Shown here piece by piece: positions 37,530 through 49,330 of a stretch of 64,000 nt of DNA. The stretch lies in assembly GCF_036323735.1 (NCBI RefSeq), contig NC_086029.1:9099816-9163815 (forward strand), read 5' to 3'. The notes below the pieces were generated by a model. It had not been told where the DNA came from. It saw only the letters and a program-made list of their open reading frames with translations, and searched no databases. Source of the stretch: Rattus norvegicus. Taxonomy: Eukaryota > Chordata > Mammalia > Rodentia > Muridae. The translations under genes and the position numbers were made by a program. The number at the start of each line of letters is the position of its first letter. The first letter of the stretch is position 1.

Positions 37530-38900
37530 TTCGGTTAGTTCCCAAAGGGCCGCAGTAGTTATAATTGGACTATTCGGGATATAGAAAAATTTTCATGAAT
37601 GGAATCAAAATTTCTAGGCGAATACAGTGACTTTCCAATGGGACATGCTTGTATGAGTTTGCCTTTCAATATAAAGCAACATTTTAAGGAACGGAATCTA
37701 AGTATCATGGTGAATTCAGTAGGTTCCCAATAGGATTCGCCTGTTATAAACATGTTATTCAAGGTAGAGCAACGTTTAACGAACTGAAACACTGTTTCTT
37801 TGTGAATTCAGTTAGTTCCCAATAGCCTGCCCTTGTAATATGTGTACTTTTAAAGATTTATCAAAATTTGGTGAGCCGAATCTGAGTAACATGGTGAATT
37901 TGGTTAGTTCCCAATGGGCCGCAGTAGTCATAAGTGGACTGTTCGGGATATAGAAAAATTTTCACGAATGGAATCAAAATTTCTAGGCCAATTTAGTGAG
38001 TTCCCAATGGGACATGCTTGTATGAGTTTGCTTTTCAATATAGAGCAACATTTTAAGGAACGGAATCTCAGTATCATGGTGATTTCAGTAGGTTCCCATT
38101 AGGATTCGCATGTACTAAGCTAGTTATTCAAGATAGAGCAAAATTTTAACGAACTGAAACACTGTTTCTTTCTGAATTCAGTTAGTTCCCAGTAGCCTGC
38201 TCTTGTAATATGTGTACTTTTACAGATTTATAAATATTTGGTGAGTAGAATCTGAGTAAAATGGTGAATTCGGTTAGTTCCCAATAGGCCGCAGTAGTAA
38301 TAAGTGAACTGTTCGGTATATAGGAAAATTTTTACAAATGGAATCAAAATTTCTCGGGGAATTCAGTGATATCCCAATGGGACATCTTGTATGAGTTTGG
38401 TTTTCAATATAGAGCAACATTTTTAGGAACGGAATCTAAGTATCATTGTTATTTCAGTAGTTCCCATTAGGCTTCGCATGTTAAGCTTGTTATTCAAGAT
38501 AGAGCTACCTTTTACGAACTGAAACACTGTTTCTTTGTGAATTCAGTTAGTTCCCAGTAGCCTGCTCTTGTAATATGTGTACTTTTAAAGATTATAAAAA
38601 TTTGTTGAGCCGAATCTGAGTAATAAGTTGAATTATGTTAGTTCCCAATAGGCCGCAGTAGTAATAAGTGAACTGTTCGGGATATAGAAAAATTTTCACG
38701 AATGGAATCAAAATTTCTATGGGATTCAGTGAGTTCCAATTGGGACATGCTTGTACGAGTTTGATATTCAATATAGAGCAACATTTTAAGGGACGGAATC
38801 TAAGTATCATGGTGAATTCAGTAGGTTCCCAATAGGATTCGCATGTAATAAGCTTGTTATTCAAGATAGAGCAACGTTTTAACGAACTGAAACACTGTGT
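37530..38900 (+). repeat. Partial fourth copy of the 11-mer distal part
   Basis: It matches 34960-36330 at an offset of ~2,573 bp (seven monomers), with the same series CCAATTTAGTGAG, TTTTACAGAT, TCATTGTTATTTC, TTTTACGAACTG and TTCTATGGGATTC. It has private changes such as the short GCATGTTAAGCTTG form near 38478. Confidence 0.75.
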
Positions 38901-40860
38901 CTTTGTGAATTCAGTTAGTTCCCAGTAGCCTGCTCTTGTAATATGTGTACTTTCAAAGACTTATCAAAATATGGTGAGCCGAATCTGAGTAACATGGTGA
39001 ATTAGGTTAATTCCCAATGGGCCGCAGTAGTAATAAGTGGACTGTTCTGGATATAGATAAATTTTCACGAATGGAATCCAAATTTCTAGGCTAATTCAGT
39101 GAGCTCCCAATGGGACATGCTTGTATGAGTTTGCTTCTCAATATAGAGCAACATTTTAAGGAACGGAATCTAAGTATCATGGTGAATTCTGTAGGGTCCC
39201 AATAGGATTCGCAATTTAAGCTAGTTATTCAAGATAGAGCAACGTTTTAACGAACTGAAACACTGTTTCTTAGTGAAATCAGTTAGTTCACAGTAATCTG
39301 CTCTTGTAATATGTGTACTTTCAAAGATTTATAAATATTTGGTGAGCCGATTCTGAGTAAAATGGTGAATTAGGTTAGTTCCCATTAGACCGCAGTATTA
39401 ATAAATGGACTGTACGGGATATAGAAAAATTTTCACGAATGGAATCAAAATTTCTAGGCGAATTCAGTGAGTTCCCAATGGGACATGCTTGTTTGAGTTT
39501 CCTCTTCAATATAGAGCAACATTTTAAGGAAGGGAATCTAAGTATCATGGTGAATTCAGTAGGTTCCCAATAGGATTCGCATGTAATAACCCTGTTATTC
39601 AAGATAGAGCAACGTTTTCACGAACTTAAACACTGTTTCTTAGTGAATTCAGTTAGTTCGCAGTAGCCTGCTCTTGGTATATGTGTACTTTTAAAGATTT
39701 ATCAAAATTTGGTGAGCCGAATCGCAGTAACATGGTGAATTCGGTTAGTTCCAATAGGCCGCAGTAGTTATAAAAGGACTGTTCGGGATATAGAAAAATT
39801 TTCACGAATGGAATCAAAATTTCTAGGCGAATTCAGTGAGTTTCCAATGGGACAGGCTTGTATGAGTTTGCTTTTCAATATAGAGCAACATTTAAAGGAA
39901 CGGAATCTAAGTATCATGGTGAATTCAGTAGGTTCCCAATAGGATTCGCCTGTTATAAACTTATTATTCAAGGTAGAGCAACGTTTTAACGAACTGAAAC
40001 ACTGTTTCTTTGTGAATTCAGTTAGTTCCCAGTAGCCTGCTCTTGTAATATGTGTACTTTTAAAGATTTATCAAATTTGGTGAGCGGAATCTGAGTAACA
40101 TGGTGAATTTGGTTAGTTCCCAATGGGCCGCAATAGACATAAGTGGACTTTTCGGGATATAGAAAAATTTGCACGAATCGAATCAAAATTTCTAGGCCAA
40201 TTCAGTGAGTTCCCAATGGGACATGCTTGAATGAGTTTGCTTTTCAATATAGAGCAACATTTTAAGGAACGTAATCTAAGTATCATTCTGATTTCAGTAG
40301 GTTCCCATTAGGATTCGCATGTAATAAGCTTGTTATTCAAGATAGAGCAACGTTTTAACGAACTGAAACACTTTTTCTTTCTGAATTCAGTTAGTTCCCA
40401 GTAGCCTGCTCTTGTAATATGTGTACTTTTAAAGATTCATAAAAATTTGGTGAGCCGAATCTGAGTTACATGCTGAATTCGGTTAGTTCCCAATAGGCCG
40501 CATTAGTAACAAGTGAACTCTTCGGGATATAGAAAAATTTTCACGAATGGAATCAAAATTTCTATGCGAATTCAGTGAGTTCCCAATGGGACATGGTTGT
40601 ATGAGTTTGCTTTTCAATATAAAGCAACATTTTAAGGAACGGACTATAAGTCTCATGGTGAATTCAGTAGGTTCCAAATAGGATTCGCCTGTAAGAAACT
40701 TGTTATTCAATATAGAGCAACGATTTAACGAACTGAAACACTGTTTGTTTGTGAATTCAGTTAGTTCCCAGTAACCTGCTCTTGTAATATGTGTACTTTT
40801 AAAGATTTATCAAAATTTGTTGAGCCGAATCTGAGTAACAAGGTGAATTCGGTTTGTTCC
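38901..40860 (+). repeat. Diverged monomers before the 6-mer block
   Basis: About five monomers in normal phase with mixed variants (CAATTTAAGCTAG near 39211, AATAACCCTGTTATT at 39585, CCTGTAAGAAACTTG near 40687). No long partner was found in the window. Nothing except satellite is seen. Confidence 0.75.
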
Positions 40861-43072
40861 CAATGGGCCGCAGTAGTTATAAGTGGACTGTTCGGGATAT
40901 AGAAAAATTTTCACGAATGGAATCAAAATATCTAGGAGATTTCAGTGAGTTCCCAATGGGACAGGCTTGTATGAGTTTGCTTTCCAATACAGAGCAACAT
41001 TTTAAAAAACGGAATCTAAGTATCATGGTGAATTCAGTAGGTTCCCAGTAGGATTCGCAGGTAATAAAATTTTATTCAAGATAGAGCAACGTTTTAACGA
41101 ACTGAAACACTGTTTCTTTGTGAAATCAGTTAGTTCCCAGTAGCCTTCTCTTGTAATATGTGTACTTTCAAAGATTTATCAAAATTTGTTGAGCCGAATC
41201 TGAGTAACATGGTTAATTTGGTTAGTTCCCAATGGGCCGCAGTAGTCATAATTGGACTGTTCGGGATATAGGAAAATTTTCATGAATGGAATCAAAATTT
41301 CTAGGCTAATTCAGTGAGTTCCCAATGGGACATGCTTGTATGAGTTTGCTTTTTAATACAGAACAACATTTAATGAACGGAATCTAAGCGTCATGGTGAA
41401 TTCAGTAGGTTCCCAGTAGGATTCGCATGTAATAACCCTGTTATTCAAGATAGAGCAACGTTTTAGCGAACTGATACACTGTTTCTTTGTGAATTCAGTT
41501 AGATCCCAGTAGCCTGTTATTGTAATATGTGTACTTTTAAAGATTTATAAAAATTTGGTGAGCCGAATCTAAGTAACATGGTGAATACGGTTAATTCCAA
41601 ATTGGCCTCAGTTTTATTAAGTGGACTGTTCGGGATATAGAAAAATTTTCACGAATGGAATCAAAATTTCTTGGCGAATTCAGTGAGTTCCCAATTGGAC
41701 ATGCTTGTATGAGTTTGCTTTTCAATATAGAGCAACATTTTAAGGAACGGAATCTAAGTATCATGGTGAATGCAGTAGGGTCCCAATAGGATTTGCATGT
41801 AATAAGCTTGTTATTCAAGATAGAGCAACGTTTGAACGAACTGAAACACTGTTTCCTTGTGAATTCAGTTAGTTCCCAGTAGCCTACTCTTGTAATATGT
41901 GTACTTTTAAAGATTATCAAAATTTGGTGAGCCGATTCTGAGTAACATGGTGAATTCGGTTAGTTCCAAATGGGCCTCAGTAGTTATATGTGGACTGTTC
42001 GGGATATAGAAAAATTTTCACGAAACGAATCATAATTTCTATGAGATTTTGTGAGTTCCCAGTGGGACATGTTTGTATGAGTTTGCTTTTCAATATAGAG
42101 CAACATTTTAAGGAACGGAATCTAAGTCTCACGGTGAATTCAGTAGGTTCCCAATAGGATTCGCCTGTAATAAACTTGTTATTCAAGATAGAGCAACGTT
42201 TTAACAACCTGAAACACTGTTTCTTTGTGAATTCATTTAATTCCCAGTAGCCTGCTCTTCTAATATATGTACTTTTAAAGATTTATCAAATTTGGTGAGC
42301 CGAATCTGAGTAACAATGTGAATTCGGTTTGTTCCCAATGGGCCGCTGTAGTTATAAGTGGACTCTTCAGAATATAGAAAAATTTTCATGAATGGAATCA
42401 AAATTTATAGGAGATTTCAGTGAGTTCCCAATGGGATATGCTTGTATGAGTTTGCTTTCCAATACAGAGCAACATTTTAAGGAACAGATTCTAAGTATCA
42501 TGGTGAATTCAGTAGGTTCCCAATAGGATTCACAGGTAATAAACTTGTTATTCAAGATAGAGCAACGTTTTAACGAAGTGAAACACTGTTTCTTTGAGAA
42601 ATCAGTTAGTTCCCAGTAGCCTGCTCTTGTAATTTGTGTACTTTCAAAGATTTATCAAAATTTTGTGAGCCGATCTGAGTAACCTTGTGAATTCGGTTAG
42701 TTCCCAATGGGCCGCAGTAGTAATAAGTGGACTGTTTAGGATATAGAAAAAATTTCACGATGGAATCAAAATTTCTAGGAGATATCAGTGATTTCCCAAT
42801 GGGACATTCTTGTATGAGTTTGCTTTTCAATATAGGGCAATATTTTAAGGAACGGAGTCTAAGTTTCATGGTGAATTCAGTTGGTTCCCAATAGGATAAT
42901 CATGTAATAAGCTTGTTATTCAAGATAGAGCAACGTTTAAAGAACTGAAACACTGTTTCTTTGTGAAATCAGTTAGTTCCCAGTAGCCTTCTCTTGTAAT
43001 ATGTGTACTTTCAAAGATTTATCAAAATTTGTTGAGCCGAATCTGAGTAACATGGTTAATTTGGTTAGTTCC
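40861..43072 (+). repeat. HOR of ~2,212 bp (6-mer), copy 1
   Basis: Six monomers directly repeated at an offset of 2,212-2,213 bp. Markers are the AATAAAATTTTATT palindrome, CATAATTGGACTG, AATTGGCCTCAGTTTTATT, ACGAAACGAATCATAATTTC and GGATAATCATGTAATAAG. One base is missing near 42672 (GCCGATCTGAG) compared with the other copies. The start lies in the C box around GGGCCGCAGTAGTTATAAG. Confidence 0.88.
41063..41076 (+). repeat. Perfected dyad, AATAAAATTTTATT form
   Basis: This is a perfect 14-bp palindrome at the subunit A dyad site, one base shorter than the canonical 15-bp form. The same form occurs at 43275, 47705, 51393 and 55823. In each case it follows a D subunit with ACAGGCTTG and TTTTAAAAAACGG, so the five copies are one lineage. 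Confidence 0.75.
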
Positions 43073-46000
43073 CAATGGGCCGCAGTAGTTATAAGTGGAC
43101 TGTTCAGGATATAGAAAAATTTTCACGAATGGAATCAAAATATCTAGGAGATTTCAGTGAGTTCCCAATGGGACAGGCTTGTATGAGTTTGCTTTCCAAT
43201 ACAGAGCAACATTTTAAAAAACGGAATCTAAGTATCATGGTGAATTCAGTAGGTTCCCAGTAGGATTCTCAGGTAATAAAATTTTATTCAAGATAGAGCA
43301 ACGTTTTAACGAACTGAAACACTGTTTCTTTGTGAAATCAGTTAGTTCCCAGTAGCCTTCTCTTGTAATATGTGTACTTTCAAAGATTTATCAAAATTTG
43401 GTGAGCCGAATCTGAGTAACATGGTTAATTTGGTTAGTTCCCAATGGGCCGCAGTAGTCATAATTGGACTGTTCGGGATATAGGAAAATTTTCATGAATG
43501 GAATCAAAATTTCTAGGCTAATTCAGTGAGTTCCCAATGGGACATGCTTGTATGAGTTTGCTTTTTAATACAGAACAACATTTAATGAACGGAATCTAAG
43601 CGTCATGGTGAATTCAGTAGGTTCCCAGTAGGATTCGCATGTAATAACCCTGTTATTCAAGATAGAGCAACGTTTTAGCGAACTGATACACTGTTTCTTT
43701 GTGAATTCAGTTAGATCCCAGTAGCCTGTTATTGTAATATGTGTACTTTTAAAGATTTATAAAAATTTGGTGAGCCGAATCTAAGTAACATGGTGAATAC
43801 GGTTAATTCCAAATTGGCCTCAGTTTTATTAAGTGGACTGTTCGGGATATAGAAAAATTTTCACGAATGGAATAAAAATTTCTTGGCGAATTCAGTGAGT
43901 TCCCAATTGGACATGCTTGTATGAGTTTGCTTTTCAATATAGAGCAACATTTTAAGGAACGGAATCTAAGTATCATGGTGAATGCAGTAGGGTCCCAGTA
44001 GGATTTGCATGTAATAAGCTTGTTATTCAAGATAGAGCAACGTTTGAACGAACTGAAACACTGTTTCCTTGTGAATTCAGTTAGTTCCCAGTAGCCTACT
44101 CTTGTAATATGTGTACTTTTAAAGATTATCAAAATTTGGTGAGCCGATTCTGAGTAACATGGTGAATTCGGTTAGTTCCAAATGGGCCTCAGTAGTTATA
44201 TGTGGACTGTTCGGGATATAGAAAAATTTTCACGAAACGAATCATAATTTCTATGAGATTTTGTGAGTTCCCAGTGGGACATGTTTGTATGAGTTTGCTT
44301 TTCAATATAGAGCAACATTTTAAGGAACGGAATCTAAGTCTCACGGTGAATTCAGTAGGTTCCCAATAGGATTCGCCTGTAATAAACTTGTTATTCAAGA
44401 TAGAGCAACGTTTTAACAACCTGAAACACTGTTTCTTTGTGAATTCATTTAATTCCCAGTAGCCTGCTCTTCTAATATATGTACTTTTAAAGATTTATCA
44501 AATTTGGTGAGCCGAATCTGAGTAACAATGTGAATTCGGTTTGTTCCCAATGGGCCGCTGTAGTTATAAGTGGACTCTTCAGAATATAGAAAAATTTTCA
44601 TGAATGGAATCAAAATTTATAGGAGATTTCAGTGAGTTCCCAATGGGATATGCTTGTATGAGTTTGCTTTCCAATACAGAGCAACATTTTAAGGAACAGA
44701 TTCTAAGTATCATGGTGAATTCAGTAGGTTCCCAATAGGATTCACAGGTAATAAACTTGTTATTCAAGATAGAGCAACGTTTTAACGAAGTGAAACACTG
44801 TTTCTTTGAGAAATCAGTTAGTTCCCAGTAGCCTGCTCTTGTAATTTGTGTACTTTCAAAGATTTATCAAAATTTTGTGAGCCGAATCTGAGTAACCTTG
44901 TGAATTCGGTTAGTTCCCAATGGGCCGCAGTAGTAATAAGTGGACTGTTTAGGATATAGAAAAAATTTCACGATGGAATCAAAATTTCTAGGAGATATCA
45001 GTGATTTCCCAATGGGACATTCTTGTATGAGTTTGCTTTTCAATATAGGGCAATATTTTAAGGAACGGAGTCTAAGTTTCATGGTGAATTCAGTTGGTTC
45101 CCAATAGGATAATCATGTAATAAGCTTGTTATTCAAGATAGAGCAACGTTTAAAGAACTGAAACACTGTTTTTTTGTGAATTCAGTTAGTTCACAGTAGC
45201 CTGCTCTTGTAATATGTGTACTTTTAAAGATTTATCAAAATTTGTTGAGCCGAATCTGAGTAACATGGTGAATTCGGTTAGTTCCCAGTAGGCCGCAATA
45301 GTACTAAGTGGACTTTTCGGGATTCAGAAAAGTTTTCACCAATGGAATCAAAATTTCTAGGCGAATTCAGTGAGTTCCCAATGGGACATGCTTGTATGAG
45401 TTTGCTTTTTAATACAGAGCAACATTTTAATGAACGGAATCTAAGTATCATGTTGAATTCAGTAGGTTCCCAGTAGGATTCGCATGTAATAACCCTGTTA
45501 TTCAAGATAGAGCAACGTTTTAAAGAACTGAAACACTGTTTCTTTGTGAACTCAGTTTGATCCCAGTATCCTGTTATTGTAATATGTGTACTTTTAAAGA
45601 TTTATCAAAATTTGGTGAGCCGAATCTAAGTAACATGGTGAATACGGTTAGTTCCAAATTGGCCTCAGTTTTATTAAGTGGACTGTTCGGGGTATAGAAA
45701 AATTTTCACGAATGGAATCAAAATTTCTTGGCGAATTCAGTGAGTTCCCAATTGGACATGCTTGTATGAGGTTGCTTTTCAATATAGAGCAACATTTTAA
45801 GAAACGGAATCTAAGTAATATGGTGAATTCAGTAGGTTCCCAAGAGGATTCGCATGTAATAAACTTGTTATTCAAGATAGAGCAACGTTTGAACGAACTG
45901 AAACACTGTTTCTTTGTGAAATCAGTTAGTTCCCAGTAGCCTGCTCTTGTAATATGTGTACTTTTAAAGATTTATCAAAATTTGGTGAGCCGAATCTGAG

Positions 46001-49000
46001 TAACATGGTGAATTCGGTTGATTCACAATGGGCCGCAGTAGTAATAAGTGGACTGTTCGGGATATGGAAAAATTTTCAGGAATGGAATCAAAATTTCTAG
46101 GGGAATTCAGTGAGTTCCAATTGGGACATGCTTGTATGAGTTTGCTCTTCAATATAGAGCAACATTTTAAGGAAGGGAATCTAAGTATCATGTTGAATTC
46201 AGTAGGTTCCCAATACGGTCGCCTGTAAAAAACTTGTTATTCAAGATAGAGCAACGTTGTAACGAACTGAAACACTGTTTCTTTGTGAATTCAGTTAGTT
46301 CCCAGTAGCCTGCTCTTGTAATATGTGTACTTTCAAAGATTTATCAAAATATGGTGAGCCAAATCTGAGTAACATGCTGAATTCGGTTAGTTACCAATAG
46401 GCCGCAATAGTAATAAGTGGACTTTTCGGGATACAGAAAAATTTTCACGAATGGAAACAAAATTTCTAGGCGAATTCAGTGAGTTCCCAATGTGACATGC
46501 TTGTATGAGTTTGCTTTTTAATACAGAGCAACATTTTAATGAACGGAATCTAAGTATCATGTTGAATTCAGTAGGTTCCCAGTAGGATTCGCATGTAATA
46601 ACCCTGTTATTCAAGATAGAGCAACGTTTTAACGAACTGTAACACTGTTTCTTTGTGAACTCAGTTAGATCCCTGTAGCCTGTATTGTAATATGTGTACT
46701 TTTAAAGATTTATCAAAATTTGGTGAGCCTAATCTGAGTAACATGTTGAATTCGGTTAGTTCCCAATGGGCCGCAGTAGTTATAAGTGGACAATTCGGGA
46801 TATAGAAAAATTTTCACGAATGGAATCAAAATTTCTAGGAGATTTCAGTGAGTTCCCATTGGGAAATGCTTGTATGAGTTTGCTTTCCAATACAGAGCAA
46901 CATTTTAATGAACGGAATCTAAGTATCATGTTGAATTCAGTAGGTTCCCAGTAGGATTCGCATGTAATAACCCTGTTATTCAAGATAGAGCAATATTTTA
47001 ACGAACTGAAACACTGTATCTTTGTGAATTCAGTAGATCCCAGTACCCTGTTATTGTAATATGTGTACTTTTAAAGATTTATCAAAATTTGGTGAGCCGA
47101 ATCTAAGTAACATGGTGAATACGGTTAGTTCCAAATTGGCCTCAGTTTTATTAAGTGGACTGTTCGGGATATAGAAAAATTTTCAGGAATGGCATCAAAA
47201 TTTCTAAGCGAATTCAGTGAGTTCCCAATGGGATATGCTTCTATGAGTTTGCTCTTCAATATCGATCAACATTTTAAGGAAGGTAATCTAAGTATCATGG
47301 TGAATTCAGTAGGTCCCCAATATGATTCTCATGTATTAAGCTTTTTATTCAAGATAGAGCAACGTTTTAACGAACTGAAACACTGTTTCTTTGTGAATTC
47401 AGTTAGTTCCCAGTAGCCTGCTCTTGTAATATGTGTACTTTTAAAGATATGTCAAAATTTGTTGAGCCGAATCTGAGTAACAAGGTGAATTCGGTTTGTT
47501 CCCAATGGGCCGCAGTAGTTATAAGTGGACTGTTCAGGATATAGAAAAATTTTCAGGAATGGAATCAAAATTTCTTGGAGATTTCAGTGAGTTCCCAATG
47601 GGACAGGCTTGTATGAGTTTGCTTTCCAATACAGAGCAACATTTTAAAAAACGGAATCTAAGTATCATGGTGAATTCAGTAGGTTCCCAGTAGGATTCGC
47701 AGGTAATAAAATTTTATTCAAGATAGAGCAACGTTTTAACGAACTGAAACACTGTTTCTTTGTGAAATCAGTTAGTTCCCAGTAGCCTTCTCTTGTAATA
47801 TGTGTACTTTCAAAGATTTATCAAAATTTGGTGAGCCGAATCTGAGTAACATGGTGAATTTGGTTAGTTCCCAATGGGCCGCAATAGTCATAAGTGGACT
47901 GTTCGGGATATAGAAAAAATTTCACGAATGGAATCAAAATTTCTAGGTAATTCAGTGAGTTCCCAATGGGACATGCTTGTATGAGTTTGCTTTTTAATAC
48001 AGAGCAACATTTTAATGAACGGAATCTAAGCGTCATGGTGAATTCAGTAGGTTCCCAGTAGGATTCGCATGTAATAACCCTGTTATTCAATATAGAGCAA
48101 CATTTTAACGAACTGAAACACTGTTTCTTTGTGAATTCAGTTAGATCCCAGTAGCCTGTTATTGTAATATGTGTACTTTTAAAGATTTATAAAAATATGG
48201 TGAGCCGAATCTAAGTAACATGGTGAATACGGTTAGTTCCAAATTGGCCTAGGTTTTATTAAGTGGACTGTTCCGGATATAGAAAAATTTTCACGAATGG
48301 AATCAAAATTTCTTGGCGAAGTCAGTGAGTTCCCAATGGACATGCTTGTATGAGTTTGCTTTTCAATATAGAGCAACATTTTAAGGAACGGTATCTAAGT
48401 ATCATGGTGAATTCAGTAGGGTCCCAATAGGATTCGCAGGTAATAAGCTTGTTATTCAAGATAGAGCAACGTTTGAACGAACTGAAACACTGTTTCCTTG
48501 TGAATTCAGTTAGTTCCCAGTAGCCTGCTCTTGTAATAGGTGTACTTTTAAAGATTATCAAAATTTGGTGAGCTGAATCTGAGTAACATTGTGAATTTGG
48601 TGGTTCACAATGGGCCGCAGTAGTAAAAAGTGGACTGTTCGGGATATAGAAAAATTTTCAGGAATGGCATCAAAATTGCTAGGCGAATTCAGTGAGTTCC
48701 CAATGGGATATGCTTCTATGAGTTTGCTCTTCAATATCGAGCAACATTTTAAGGAAGGTAATCTAAGTATCATGGTGAATTCAGTAGGTTCCCAATAGGA
48801 TTCTCATGTATTAAGCTTTTTATTCAAGATAGAGCAACGTTTTAACGAACTGAAACACTGTTTCTTTATGAATTCAGTTAGTTCCTAGTAGCCTGCTCTT
48901 GTAATATGTGTACTTTTAAAGATTTATCAAAATTTGTTGAGCCGATTCTGAGTAACATGGTGAATTGGGTTAGTTCCCAATGGGCCTCAGTAGTTATATG

Positions 49001-49330
49001 TGGACTGTTCGGGATATAGAAAAATTTTCACGAATGGAATCAAAATTTCTAGGCGAATTCAGTGAGTTTCGAATGGGACATGCTTGTATGAGTTTGCTTT
49101 TCAATATAAAGCAACTTTTTAAGTAACGAAATCTAAGTATCATGGTGAATTCAGTAGGTTCCAAATAGGATTCGCCTGTTATAAACTTGTTATTCAAGAT
49201 AGAGCAACATTAAACGAACTGAAACACTGTTTCTTTGTGTATTCAGTTAGTTCCCAGTAGCCTGCTCTTGTAATATGGGTACTTTTAAAGATTTATCAAA
49301 ATTTGGTGAGCCGAATCAGAGTAACATGGT
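41213..49330 (+). repeat. HOR of 8,118 bp (22-mer), copy 1
   Basis: Twenty-two monomers repeated directly at an offset of 8,117-8,118 bp, the largest unit in the window. It starts at GGTTAATTTGGTTAG and ends with a monomer having ATGGGTACTTTTAAAG and CCGAATCAGAGTAACATGG. Inside are almost two copies of the 2.21-kb 6-mer, followed by ten further monomers rich in AATAACCCTGTTATT. Confidence 0.9.
43073..45160 (+). repeat. HOR of ~2,212 bp (6-mer), copy 2
   Basis: Second copy, with few differences from copy 1 (for example CTCAGG for CGCAGG near 43268, AATAAAAATTT near 43872). It diverges shortly after GTTTAAAGAACTGAAACAC at about 45150. Two more copies lie inside the second 22-mer (49331-51190 and 51191-53283). 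Confidence 0.88.
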
